Below, in pieces: positions 53,878 to 63,127 of a stretch of DNA of 64,000 bases. Origin of the DNA: Lachnospira pectinoschiza (GTDB lineage: Bacteria > Bacillota > Clostridia > Lachnospirales > Lachnospiraceae). The stretch spans positions 62,001-126,000 of the forward strand of contig NZ_FNHZ01000005.1 of the NCBI RefSeq assembly GCF_900103815.1. Reading direction: 5' to 3'. The translations under genes and the position numbers were made by a program. The notes under the pieces were generated by a model that saw only the letters and a program-made list of their open reading frames with translations, was not told where the DNA came from and ran no database searches. Each line of letters opens with the position of its first letter. Within the stretch, counting starts at the first letter, position 1.

Positions 53878-55677
53878 ATGGCAGAGTCAATGGTAGGTTT
53901 GAAAAGAACTCATAGATGTACTGAAGTATCTAGCGCCAATGTTGGAGAAAAAGTTACAGTTATGGGTTGGGTACAAAAAAGAAGAAATTTAGGTGCTTTA
54001 ATCTTCGTAGATTTAAGAGATAGAAGTGGTCTTTTACAGATCCTTTTTGATGAGAATGTAATTGGTAAGGAAGGCTTTGATAAGGCCTATACACTTCGTA
54101 ACGAATTCGTTATTGCTGTAGAGGGTACAGTTAATAAGCGTTCAGGTGCCGTAAATGAGAATTTAAAGACTGGTGATATTGAAGTTATCGCAGAGTCTCT
54201 TAGAATTCTTTCAGAATCTGAGACACCTCCTTTCCCAATTGAAGAGAATATTCCAACTAAGGAAGATATTAGACTTAAGTACAGATGTCTTGATTTAAGA
54301 AGACCTGATATTCAGTCTAACATTATTATGAGAAGCCAGGTTGCTACATTAACAAGAGCATTCCTTGCTAATGAAGGCTTCCTTGAGATTGAAACTCCAA
54401 TGCTTACTAAGTCTACACCAGAAGGTGCTAGAGATTACTTAGTTCCATCAAGAGTTCATCCAGGTAAATTTTATGCTCTTCCTCAGTCACCTCAGTTATT
54501 TAAGCAGATGCTTATGTGCTCTGGTTATGATAGATATATGCAGATTGCAAGATGTTTCAGAGATGAAGATTTAAGAGCTGATAGACAGCCTGAATTTACT
54601 CAGATCGATATGGAATTATCATTTGTTGATGTTGATGATGTAATCGATGTTAACGAAAGATTACTTGCACATCTTTTCAAGGAAGTACTTGATGTTGATG
54701 TTAAGCTTCCAATTCAGAGAATGACATGGCAGGAAGCTATGGATAGATTCGGTTCTGATAAGCCAGACCTTCGTTTTGGTATGGAACTTCATGACGTATC
54801 TGAAATCGTTAAGAACTGCGGCTTTGGTGTATTTACATCAGCTCTTGAAAATGGCGGCTCAGTACGTGGTATTAACGCAAAGGGTCAGGGTAGCATGCCT
54901 CGTAAGAAGATCGACGCTTTAGTTGATTTCGCTAAGGGTTATGGTGCTAAGGGCTTAGCTTACATTTGCATTAATGAAGATGGAACATACAAGTCTTCAT
55001 TTGCTAAGTTCATGACAGAAGAAGAGATGGATGCCTTAGTTAAGGCACTTGACGGTGAGAAGGGTGACTTATTACTCTTTGCAGCTGATAGAAATAAGAT
55101 TGTTTGGAATGTACTTGGTGCATTAAGAGTTGAGCTTGCTGATAAGATGGGCTTACTTGATAAAAATGATTACAAGTTCTTATGGGTAACAGAATTCCCT
55201 CAGTTTGAATGGTCAGACGAGGAAGAAAGATGGGTAGCGATGCACCATCCATTCACAATGCCTATGGACGAAGATTTAGATAAGTTAGAGTCAGACCCAG
55301 GTGCAGTACGTGCTAAGGCTTACGATATCGTACTTAACGGTACAGAAATCGGTGGTGGTTCAGTAAGAATTCACCAGGCTGATATTCAGTCACGTATGTT
55401 TAAGGCTCTTGGTCTTACAGAAGAAACAGCTAACGAGAAGTTCGGATTCTTACTTGATGCCTTCAAGTATGGTGTTCCACCACACGCTGGTTTAGCTTAC
55501 GGTCTTGATAGACTTGTAATGCTTATGGCTAAGCGCGATTCAATCCGTGACGTAATTGCATTCCCTAAGGTTAAGGATGCAAGCTGTCTCCTTACTAATG
55601 CTCCTGATGTTGTTGATGAAAAGCAGCTTAAGGAATTAAGCATTGATATAGCAGAAGAAGAGACAGAAGAAAACTAA
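53878..55677 (+). CDS. aspS: Aspartyl-tRNA synthetase
   Basis: The 599-residue class II synthetase charges tRNA-Asp. In order it has the anticodon-binding OB domain (about 1-110), the catalytic domain with motif 1 (AFLANEGFLEIETPML), motif 2 (YMQIARCFRDEDLRADRQPEFTQID) and motif 3 (GLAYGLDRLVMLM), and the inserted GAD domain (about 285-420) that marks bacterial AspS. The length is as expected. It has its own promoter region and is followed by a terminator before the ABC exporter locus. Confidence 0.97.
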   Translation: MAESMVGLKRTHRCTEVSSANVGEKVTVMGWVQKRRNLGALIFVDLRDRSGLLQILFDENVIGKEGFDKAYTLRNEFVIAVEGTVNKRSGAVNENLKTGDIEVIAESLRILSESETPPFPIEENIPTKEDIRLKYRCLDLRRPDIQSNIIMRSQVATLTRAFLANEGFLEIETPMLTKSTPEGARDYLVPSRVHPGKFYALPQSPQLFKQMLMCSGYDRYMQIARCFRDEDLRADRQPEFTQIDMELSFVDVDDVIDVNERLLAHLFKEVLDVDVKLPIQRMTWQEAMDRFGSDKPDLRFGMELHDVSEIVKNCGFGVFTSALENGGSVRGINAKGQGSMPRKKIDALVDFAKGYGAKGLAYICINEDGTYKSSFAKFMTEEEMDALVKALDGEKGDLLLFAADRNKIVWNVLGALRVELADKMGLLDKNDYKFLWVTEFPQFEWSDEEERWVAMHHPFTMPMDEDLDKLESDPGAVRAKAYDIVLNGTEIGGGSVRIHQADIQSRMFKALGLTEETANEKFGFLLDAFKYGVPPHAGLAYGLDRLVMLMAKRDSIRDVIAFPKVKDASCLLTNAPDVVDEKQLKELSIDIAEEETEEN

Positions 55678-55728
55678 TAAATAATAAAGCTGATGTTACA
55701 TTTGAGAAGTGGCATTAGATTTTTAAGG

Positions 55729-55756
55729 AAAGGAGCCGAAAGGCTCCTTTTTTTTG
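55729..55756 (+). terminator. Intrinsic terminator of aspS
   Basis: AAAGGAGCC and GGCTCCTTT form a nine-base stem with a GAAA loop, followed by a long T tract. Confidence 0.93.
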
Positions 55757-55777
55757 TGAAATTTTTTAAGATAATAT

Positions 55778-55822
55778 TTGACAAGTTAGCTATATCTAAC
55801 TACAATGTTAGTCAGAACTAAC
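55778..55822 (+). promoter_or_regulatory. Promoter with two identical palindromic operators before the ABC exporter pair
   Basis: TTGACA (55778-55783), a 17-base spacer and TACAAT (55801-55806) form the promoter. Two operators with GTTAG-N6-CTAAC lie at 55785-55800, inside the spacer, and at 55807-55822, over the start site. Their centres are 22 bp apart, two turns of DNA, so two regulator dimers could bind side by side and block RNA polymerase. The size fits a MarR- or TetR-family repressor. No regulator gene is in the vicinity. Confidence 0.8.
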
Positions 55823-55864
55823 AAGTTACCTAAATTTGTTCTTGTGTACAAAAGGGAGGAATTT

Positions 55865-57652
55865 ATGAAGAAAAGAAGTACCTTCTCCTGGGTTATTCAT
55901 TTTGCAGGGAGAAAGAAAAGTTTTTACATTGGTAGTGTGCTACTTGCCATTATCGGTGTTGCCATGTCATTTATTCCATATTTGATAATTGCAAAGATTG
56001 TTGGAATGCTTTTATCAAAGGATATGGATTTTGGTCATTGTATGTCATTGATTTTGATAATGGCTCTGTGTTGGACTTTGAGAGTTGTGTTTCATTCAAC
56101 TTCTACAACATTGTCCCACGTTGCCACATTCAACGTATTAGGCGGGATCAGAACTCAGCTTTGCAAGAAGCTTTCAACTATTCCCCTTGGTTCGGTTTTG
56201 GATGATAATAGCGGTGCCTACAAAAATATTATTGTAGAGCGTGTTGATTCTATGGAAACAACTTTGGCTCATATTGTGCCTGAGTTTACAGCAAATATCT
56301 TATTGCCTATAGTCATGTTCATTTACATTCTTGCTTTGGATTGGCGCATGGGCTTGGCAAATCTCATTTCAGTTGCAATCGGTTTGTGTTTTGTGGCTGG
56401 TATGATGGCCCGAAGTCAGGGCGAATTCGAATATACGATACAGAAAACTAAATATTTGAATGATACAGCTGTTGAATATATCAATGGTATCGAGGTTATT
56501 AAGGCCTTCGGCAAGACAGGAAGTTCTTATGAAAAATTCGTGCTTGCTGCAAAGGAAGGTGCAGATTGCTTTATCAATTGGATGAGAAAATGTATCTGGT
56601 TCCAGGCTGGAAGCTTTGCTTTCACACCAGCCACATTCCTTGGAGTTCTCCCAATTGGTTTGCTTTTAGTGAAAAATGGTGGCATGACACCAGAGGATTT
56701 CATCACATCAGTTATTCTTTCTGCGGGTCTCATGGGACCTTTGATGATTGCCTTTTCATACATGGATGACATTATGAAAATGCAGGCAATCTTTGGAGAA
56801 GTTACAGAGATTATTGAAAGAGAAGATATGGTAAGACCTGACACTCTTACAAAGCAGCCGGTGGGCTCTGATATCACTCTTAGAAATGTGAGATTTTCTT
56901 ATAAGGATAAGGAAATTTTGCACGGCTTGAATATGGATATTAAGCAAGGAGAGGTTAATGCCTTTGTGGGACCTTCCGGCTCAGGCAAGAGCACAATCGC
57001 CCGACTCATCGATTCCCTTTGGGATGTAGACGAAGGCAGCATCACTTTTGGTGGAGTTGATATTAAAGAGCTTCCACTTGATTATTACACAAGCAAGATT
57101 GCTTATGTTGCCCAGGACAACTATCTGTTTGATATGTCCGTTATGGAAAATATCAGACTTGGCAAGGCCGGTGCCACAGATGAAGAGGTTATTGCCGCAG
57201 CGAAAGCTACTGGATGCCATGAATTCATCCTTGGACTTGAAAATGGCTACGACACTATTGTTGGTGGTGCAGGCGGACATCTATCAGGGGGAGAGCGACA
57301 GAGAATCTGTATAGCACGAGCAATGCTAAAGGATGCACCGGTTGTAATTATGGATGAAGCTACGGCATATACGGATCCCGAAAATGAAGCTCTTGTACAG
57401 GAAAGTGTGGCAAAGCTGGTACGGGGCAAGACTCTTATTGTTATTGCCCATAGGTTGTCAACTATCATTGATGCGGACAAGATTTTCGTTATAAATGAGG
57501 GAAATGTTGAGGCAGAAGGCACTCATGCGCAGCTCCTAGCTGATTGTCCTCTCTATAAGAATATGTGGGAGGCACACACCATGGTGAAGGACGATGACAG
57601 AGTGGATTCAGTTATGGGTTCAGACGCTAGAAGGGAGGCTGCTCATGCTTAA
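55865..57652 (+). CDS. ABC exporter half-transporter, subunit 1
   Basis: The 595-residue protein has a six-helix membrane domain (about 15-310) and a C-terminal ATPase with Walker A GPSGSGKST, signature LSGGERQRI and Walker B VVIMDEATAYTDPE, the layout of type IV exporters (MsbA, IrtA/IrtB and YbtP/YbtQ types). It most likely pairs with the next protein as a heterodimer. The alternate start 60 bp upstream lies in the operator; GGGAGG stands five bases before the ATG at 55865. Codon use is visibly richer in GCC, GGC and TTG than in its neighbours, which may mark transfer. Cargo is unknown. Confidence 0.92.
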   Translation: MKKRSTFSWVIHFAGRKKSFYIGSVLLAIIGVAMSFIPYLIIAKIVGMLLSKDMDFGHCMSLILIMALCWTLRVVFHSTSTTLSHVATFNVLGGIRTQLCKKLSTIPLGSVLDDNSGAYKNIIVERVDSMETTLAHIVPEFTANILLPIVMFIYILALDWRMGLANLISVAIGLCFVAGMMARSQGEFEYTIQKTKYLNDTAVEYINGIEVIKAFGKTGSSYEKFVLAAKEGADCFINWMRKCIWFQAGSFAFTPATFLGVLPIGLLLVKNGGMTPEDFITSVILSAGLMGPLMIAFSYMDDIMKMQAIFGEVTEIIEREDMVRPDTLTKQPVGSDITLRNVRFSYKDKEILHGLNMDIKQGEVNAFVGPSGSGKSTIARLIDSLWDVDEGSITFGGVDIKELPLDYYTSKIAYVAQDNYLFDMSVMENIRLGKAGATDEEVIAAAKATGCHEFILGLENGYDTIVGGAGGHLSGGERQRICIARAMLKDAPVVIMDEATAYTDPENEALVQESVAKLVRGKTLIVIAHRLSTIIDADKIFVINEGNVEAEGTHAQLLADCPLYKNMWEAHTMVKDDDRVDSVMGSDARREAAHA

Positions 57653-59381
57653 AATTTTGATGAAATTTTTCAAATTCTGTAATGAAGAAAACAGAAAAAA
57701 GTTTTATATATCAATTGCATTAGGTGTTATTGATGCAATCTTTGCTGGCATGAAAATTCCTGCTGCTTATTTTGCAATTGATGCCATTGTGAATAATAAA
57801 ATTACCGTAAATACATTTTTACTTGTAATGGGATTTATGCTCTTAAGCACTGTTGGAAAAATGGTTATAAATAGGTTCTATCAGATGCTTCTTACAGAAG
57901 GCGGCTATAGGACCTGCGCTGGCAAGCGAATTGAAATTGGCGAGCATCTCAGATATTTGCCAATGGGATATTTTAATGATACAAGCCTGGGGCATATCAC
58001 ATCTGTTACAACCAACACTTTGGAGCAGACCGGAGATATTGCAACCCGCGCAATAATATTAGTTATGCAGGGTACAATTACAACCCTCATCGTTAGTCTT
58101 GGAATGTTTATTTTCGATGTGAGAATCGGCTTGATATGTGTTGCGGTTATTCTGGTTTTCTTTATCTTCAATCATTTTACAAACAAGAGTGTAGAGAAGG
58201 TTGCTCCTGAGAAAATTGAGTCAGATAAGGATATGGTTGGCGTAATTCTTGAGTTCATCCAGGGCATTGCAGAAATCAGAAACTACAACATTATCGCCAT
58301 GAACAACGCAAGGCTCAATAAAGCCATCGAAAGAAAAACAAAGGCTGATATCAAAGCAGAGATTGCGGCCATTCCTTTGGTAGGCGTGCAGATGCTCATC
58401 TGTAAGCTTGCGGGAGTAGTAATTGCAGGCGCATCAATCTCCTTTTATCTGAATGGCAGCATGAAGCTCACATACTGTATCACAATGATGCTTTGTGCAT
58501 TCATTATCTTTGAGTCACTGGATTTGGCAGGAACTTACACAGCTCTTATCAGAATCATCGGAAAAGGTGTTGATATGGTAAATGAGATTATGGAAGTTGA
58601 GGAGATGGATATTAATGGTGAGGAAATTCATCCTTCAAACCGTGATATTCATCTTGACCATGTCAGCTTTGCATATGAGGACAGGACGATCATCGACGAT
58701 GTGACCCTTGATATTAAAGAGAAAACTACTACAGCAATTGTTGGCCCATCCGGCGGTGGCAAGACTACACTGACATCCCTTATTGCAAGATTTTGGGATG
58801 TGAAATCCGGCAAGGTCACTCTTGGCGGAAGAGATGTAAGGGACTACAGCTTCGATTCTTTGATGGAGAATTTCAGCTTTGTTTTCCAGCGAGTTTATTT
58901 GTTTGAGGATACCATTGCAAACAACATCAGATTTGGCCGTCCGGAGGCTTCCATAGATGAAGTTATGGCTGCCGCCAAGAAAGCTTGTTGCCACGATTTC
59001 ATCATGGCACTTCCAGATGGCTATGAGACAGTAGTTGGGGAAGGTGGCGCTACATTGTCAGGCGGTGAAAAGCAGCGAATTGCTATTGCCAGAGCCATCA
59101 TGAAGGATGCACCAATCATCATTTTGGATGAGGCAACAGCCAATGTGGACCCAGAAAACGAGAAGGAATTGACAGAGGCAATTGAGAATCTTACTAGGGA
59201 AAAGACTATCATCATGATCGCACACAGATTGAAGACGGTAAGACATGCAGATCAAATCCTGGTTATTGATAAAGGCAAAATTGTCCAGCAGGGCAAGCAT
59301 GACGAGCTAATGGCCCAGGATGGAATTTACAAGAATTTTGTTAGCGGACGAAAGAAGGCAGTAAGCTGGAAGATTGCATAA
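57645..59381 (+). CDS. ABC exporter half-transporter, subunit 2
   Basis: The 578-residue partner has a six-helix membrane domain (about 15-310) and an ATPase with Walker A GPSGGGKTT, signature LSGGEKQRI and Walker B IIILDEATANVDPE. Both ATPase domains look complete, so both sites should hydrolyse ATP. The start at 57645 is six bases after GGGAGG and overlaps the first gene by eight bases, so translation is coupled. Pairs of this type carry siderophores, peptides or drugs, depending on lineage. It shares the codon style of subunit 1, and no terminator is clear before glyA. Confidence 0.92.
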   Translation: MLKILMKFFKFCNEENRKKFYISIALGVIDAIFAGMKIPAAYFAIDAIVNNKITVNTFLLVMGFMLLSTVGKMVINRFYQMLLTEGGYRTCAGKRIEIGEHLRYLPMGYFNDTSLGHITSVTTNTLEQTGDIATRAIILVMQGTITTLIVSLGMFIFDVRIGLICVAVILVFFIFNHFTNKSVEKVAPEKIESDKDMVGVILEFIQGIAEIRNYNIIAMNNARLNKAIERKTKADIKAEIAAIPLVGVQMLICKLAGVVIAGASISFYLNGSMKLTYCITMMLCAFIIFESLDLAGTYTALIRIIGKGVDMVNEIMEVEEMDINGEEIHPSNRDIHLDHVSFAYEDRTIIDDVTLDIKEKTTTAIVGPSGGGKTTLTSLIARFWDVKSGKVTLGGRDVRDYSFDSLMENFSFVFQRVYLFEDTIANNIRFGRPEASIDEVMAAAKKACCHDFIMALPDGYETVVGEGGATLSGGEKQRIAIARAIMKDAPIIILDEATANVDPENEKELTEAIENLTREKTIIMIAHRLKTVRHADQILVIDKGKIVQQGKHDELMAQDGIYKNFVSGRKKAVSWKIA

Positions 59382-59456
59382 TTTATTTGGATGAAGAAAG
59401 TGGATTGTAAAAGAAGCAGACCTAATTATTTTAACTTTTCTATACATTAAAATTAA

Positions 59457-59484
59457 TTGACTTATGAACTCTAGTTATTATAAT
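59457..59484 (+). promoter_or_regulatory. Promoter of glyA
   Basis: TTGACT (59457-59462), a 16-base spacer and TATAAT (59479-59484). Confidence 0.65.
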
Positions 59485-59549
59485 ATAAATAATCGTAAGG
59501 GCTTTTAAACCTAGAAGGCTCTTATGAATCACAATTTGGGAGGATTTGT

Positions 59550-60791
59550 ATGTATTCATTTAATGAAGTGTCAAGTTTTGATCCAGATTTAGCTAAGGCT
59601 ATGGATGATGAACTTGCAAGACAGAGAAGTCATATTGAGCTTATTGCTTCTGAGAACCTAGTAAGCAAGGCTGTTATGGCTGCTATGGGAAGCCCACTTA
59701 CTAACAAGTATGCTGAAGGTTACCCAGCTAAGAGATATTACGGTGGATGTGAATATGTTGACGTAGTTGAAAACTTAGCAATTGAAAGAGCTAAGAAGCT
59801 TTTTGGTTGTACATACGTTAACGTTCAGCCTCATTCAGGTGCACAGGCTAATATGGCAGTGTTCTATGCACTTGTTAAGCCAGGTGAAACAGTTATGGGT
59901 ATGAGCCTTGACTGTGGTGGACATTTATCACATGGTTCAGCAGCTAATATTTCTGGTAGCTACTTTAACATCGTTCCTTACGGTGTTACAGCTGATGGAT
60001 TTATTGATTATGATGAAGTTGAAAGAATTGCTAAGGAATGCAAGCCTAAGATGATTATCGCAGGTGCTTCTGCTTATGCAAGAACAATTGACTTTAAGAG
60101 ATTTAGAGAAATTGCAGATGAAGTTGGTGCTTACCTCTTTGTTGATATGGCACATATCGCTGGCCTTGTAGCTGGTGGTGCTCATCCAAGCCCAATTCCA
60201 TATGCTCATGTTGTAACAACTACAACACATAAGACACTTCGTGGACCAAGAGGTGGTATGATTTTATCATCACAGGAATTTGCTGATGAGCACAAGCTTA
60301 ATAAGTCAGTATTCCCAGGTACACAGGGTGGTCCTTTAATGCACGTTATCGCAGCTAAGGCTGTCTGCTTAAAGGAAGCACTTGATCCAAGCTTTAAGGT
60401 CTATGCTGAAAATATTGTTAAGAACGCTAAGGCACTTGCTAACGGTCTTACAAGCAGAGGCTTTGATCTTGTTTCAGGCGGTACAGATAACCATCTTATG
60501 TTAGTTAACTTACTTTCTAAGAATAAGACTGGTAAGGAAGTTGAAAAGCTTCTTGATGCAGCTAATATTACATGTAACAAGAACACAATTCCTAATGATC
60601 CAGCTTCTCCATTTGTAACAAGCGGTATCAGACTTGGTACAGCAGCAGTTACAACTAGAGGCTTCAATGAAGCTGATATGGATGTAGTAGCAGAAGCTAT
60701 TGCTCTCCTTGTTGACGATGTTGATGCTAATAAGGCTAAGGCTATGGAACTTGTTAAGAGTCTTACAGATAAGTACCCACTTTACGAATAA
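59550..60791 (+). CDS. glyA: Serine hydroxymethyltransferase
   Basis: The 413-residue PLP enzyme converts serine and tetrahydrofolate to glycine and methylene-tetrahydrofolate. The lysine that binds PLP is in [16 protein letters not shown], with the family start [12 protein letters not shown] and [20 protein letters not shown] folate region. It provides one-carbon units also used by MetH. It has its own promoter, a good GGGAGG site and a terminator, so it is a single-gene unit. Confidence 0.98.
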   Translation: MYSFNEVSSFDPDLAKAMDDELARQRSHIELIASENLVSKAVMAAMGSPLTNKYAEGYPAKRYYGGCEYVDVVENLAIERAKKLFGCTYVNVQPHSGAQANMAVFYALVKPGETVMGMSLDCGGHLSHGSAANISGSYFNIVPYGVTADGFIDYDEVERIAKECKPKMIIAGASAYARTIDFKRFREIADEVGAYLFVDMAHIAGLVAGGAHPSPIPYAHVVTTTTHKTLRGPRGGMILSSQEFADEHKLNKSVFPGTQGGPLMHVIAAKAVCLKEALDPSFKVYAENIVKNAKALANGLTSRGFDLVSGGTDNHLMLVNLLSKNKTGKEVEKLLDAANITCNKNTIPNDPASPFVTSGIRLGTAAVTTRGFNEADMDVVAEAIALLVDDVDANKAKAMELVKSLTDKYPLYE

Positions 60792-60880
60792 GATAAGAAT
60801 GCAATTTGCATTTTAAGTTATGGAAGAGATTCCTTAAATCTAAGTTTTAATAATTCTGTTTTGTTTATTTTTAAATATTT

Positions 60881-60908
60881 ACCGCGGGGCTTGGCCCTGC
60901 GGTTTTTT
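60881..60908 (+). terminator. Intrinsic terminator of glyA
   Basis: ACCGCGGGGC and GCCCTGCGGT form a ten-base stem with one mismatched step around a three-base loop, followed by a T tract. Confidence 0.85.
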
Positions 60909-61515
60909 AATTGGTGGAAATTAAAAGAGTGGGAAACTTTTTGGGATATGTAGTATATACGAAGCTGCAGAGCATCCGAAACTTACAGAAGAATTCTTCC
61001 TTGCCTTATGGAGACTATATACTCCCGGAAAGTGCTGTTTTTCAGCCTTTTCTCGTCTCTGATAAGCTTGTTTTGACTTATTTTACTGAATCATTGCAAA
61101 AGGGTCACAAGTAAAATTGTAAAAAAAGGACATGATTTGGCTGTAACTTTCAATTACTCTGAAAAAAGGCACAGGAAATTTTAAGAAAGAAGGTTAGATA
61201 CTAGAAAAATAGGGAATCTTGTGCTTAAATCAGAGCTTTGCTTAGAAAAAGTCACAAGCGATTTTTTGAGAGCTTGAAAAACTGTGCTTAAATATAGAGT
61301 TTACTTAAATCATAGGCACAAATGCTTCGGAAATGATGAGAAAGCGGGACTTACAGAAGAATTCTTTGGTGCCTGATAAAGCTTGTAATCTCCCGGAAAG
61401 GCACAAAGCCAGAAACTTATAAAATCCCTAATTAGTAACTGGTGGCTATAGTAGGCTTAAAGCGTTTAGAAAGGCACAGCTTCTAGCGAGAACTACAATC
61501 TCCCTCACAAACATC
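60909..61515. repeat. Gene-less interval with degenerate repeats
   Basis: No gene is convincing; a 67-codon frame at 60911 has no ribosome site. An 18-base string beginning ACTTACAGAAG occurs at 60981 and 61349, and each is followed after 23 bases by CTCCCGGAAAG (61022 and 61390). A second pair starting TGTGCTTAAAT (near 61220 and 61282) continues as similar AGAG-TTT-CTTA. GGCACA or its complement occurs about eight times. These may be degenerate copies of one element; no function is visible. Confidence 0.6.
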
Positions 61516-61560
61516 AAAAAAACACTAGGAAAGCTTGATTTCTCAAAATTTCCTAGTGTT
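61516..61560 (-). terminator. Intrinsic terminator of argG
   Basis: AACACTAGGAAA and TTTCCTAGTGTT form a perfect 12-base stem around a 16-base loop, with a T tract on the minus strand. Confidence 0.85.
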
Positions 61561-61623
61561 AATTACGTACATTTTTCTATAAATCTATTTCCCTATTAGA
61601 CACATTTTCCTAAAATCGGATAA

Positions 61624-62838
61624 CTACTTATTGTTCTCAGCTTCCTTCATAGCACGAACCTTTAATGATAAACCGAAGAGGTTGATGAAGCCTTCAGCAT
61701 CGTGATGATCATAGAGGTCACCTGTTGTAAATGAAGCGATTGACTCATTGTAGAGTGAGTATGGTGAAGTTGTTCCAGCCTTAATGATGTTACCCTTGTA
61801 GAGCTTGAACTTAACCTGACCTGTTACCTTCTTCTGAGTAGACTCAATGAATGCCTGGCAAGCTTCACGAAGAGGAGTTTCCCACTTTCCTTCGTAAACG
61901 ATCTGAGCAAACTTGTTACCCATATCAAGCTTCATTGTTGTTGTATCTCTATCAAGAACTAATTCTTCAAGCTGCTGATGTGCTTCGTAAAGAATTGTTC
62001 CACCAGGAGTTTCATAAACACCACGAGACTTCATACCAACTACACGGTTTTCAACGATATCGATGATACCAATACCATGCTTACCACCAAGCTTATTTAA
62101 TGTTCTGATGATATCAGAAACCTTCATAGCCTGACCGTTAACCTTCTTTGGAACACCTGCTTCAAAGTCGATTGTTACATATTCGCCTTCATCTGGAGCC
62201 TTCTCAGGTGTCTGAGATAATACAAGTAAATGATCGTAGTTTGGCTCATTTGCAGGATCTTCAAGTTCAAGACCTTCATGGCTGATATGCCAAATGTTTC
62301 TATCACGGCTGTAGCTTGTGTCAGCTGAGAATGGAAGGTTGATTCCATGCTGCTTACAATATTCAATCTCATCCTCACGAGACTGCATTGTCCACTTTTC
62401 ATTTCTCCAAGCTGCAATAATCTTGATATCTGGTGCAAGAGCCTTAATTGTAAGTTCAAATCTGATCTGATCGTTACCTTTACCTGTAGCACCGTGACAA
62501 ATTGCTGTAGCGCCTTCCTTACGAGCAATTTCTACTAATCTCTTAGCAATAAGAGGTCTTGCCATTGAAGTACCAAGTAAATATTTATTTTCATATACTG
62601 CATGTGCCTGAACACATGGAACAATATAATCATCACAGAATTCATCAGTTAAATCTTCGATGTAGAGCTTGCTAGCACCACATGAAATAGCTCTTTCCTC
62701 TAAGCCATCTAACTCTTCTTCCTGACCACAGTCAGCACAAACACAAATTACTTCATAATCGAAATTTTCCTTTAACCAAGGAATGATGGCAGTTGTATCA
62801 AGTCCGCCTGAATAAGCTAAAATAACTTTCTCTTTCAT
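61624..62838 (-). CDS. argG: Argininosuccinate synthase
   Basis: The 404-residue enzyme joins citrulline and aspartate with ATP to argininosuccinate in arginine synthesis. The P-loop-type start [18 protein letters not shown], the [12 protein letters not shown] stretch and the C-terminal regions are all typical. GGAGG stands before the ATG. argH is not next to it. It is divergent from argC, and the shared region carries ARG-box-like sites, so both are likely repressed by arginine through ArgR. A terminator follows. Confidence 0.97.
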   Translation of the reverse strand: MKEKVILAYSGGLDTTAIIPWLKENFDYEVICVCADCGQEEELDGLEERAISCGASKLYIEDLTDEFCDDYIVPCVQAHAVYENKYLLGTSMARPLIAKRLVEIARKEGATAICHGATGKGNDQIRFELTIKALAPDIKIIAAWRNEKWTMQSREDEIEYCKQHGINLPFSADTSYSRDRNIWHISHEGLELEDPANEPNYDHLLVLSQTPEKAPDEGEYVTIDFEAGVPKKVNGQAMKVSDIIRTLNKLGGKHGIGIIDIVENRVVGMKSRGVYETPGGTILYEAHQQLEELVLDRDTTTMKLDMGNKFAQIVYEGKWETPLREACQAFIESTQKKVTGQVKFKLYKGNIIKAGTTSPYSLYNESIASFTTGDLYDHHDAEGFINLFGLSLKVRAMKEAENNK

Positions 62839-62975
62839 GATTTTCTTTCCTCCAAAAAATACAGGTTAGGTTTCCCTGTCTATTCTAAAAGTTAATTATT
62901 ATCGGCAATAACTAACTTCTTGTTCATTATGATATACCACATTATTTCAAATTGCAATAGTAAAAATGCATATTT

Positions 62976-63110
62976 TGTATTTTTATGCATTATTTTTGAA
63001 TATTTATGCATAATATTAATTTTAGCCAAAACCCCTTTACATCTGAAAAAAACTTGCTATAATGAAACTTATCGAATGAATATTTATTCATTCATTATGA
63101 ATATTATGCA
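62976..63110. promoter_or_regulatory. ARG-box cluster and argC promoter in the argG-argC intergenic region
   Basis: A perfect palindromic ARG box TGAATATTTATTCA is at 63077-63090. Near matches lie at 62997-63010 (TGAATATTTATGCA) and 62976-62989 (TGTATTTTTATGCA), and a partial site at 63098-63110. The argC promoter TTTACA-N16-TATAAT is at 63035-63062, so the perfect box lies just downstream of the start site, where ArgR would block initiation. The other boxes may act on argG. Confidence 0.8.
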
Positions 63111-63127
63111 TGGGAGGTCTACAAACT

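Noticed and set aside
60911-61114. 67-codon open frame with GTG start after glyA
   Set aside because: No Shine-Dalgarno site at a proper distance and it consists largely of the degenerate repeat; I treat it as non-coding.
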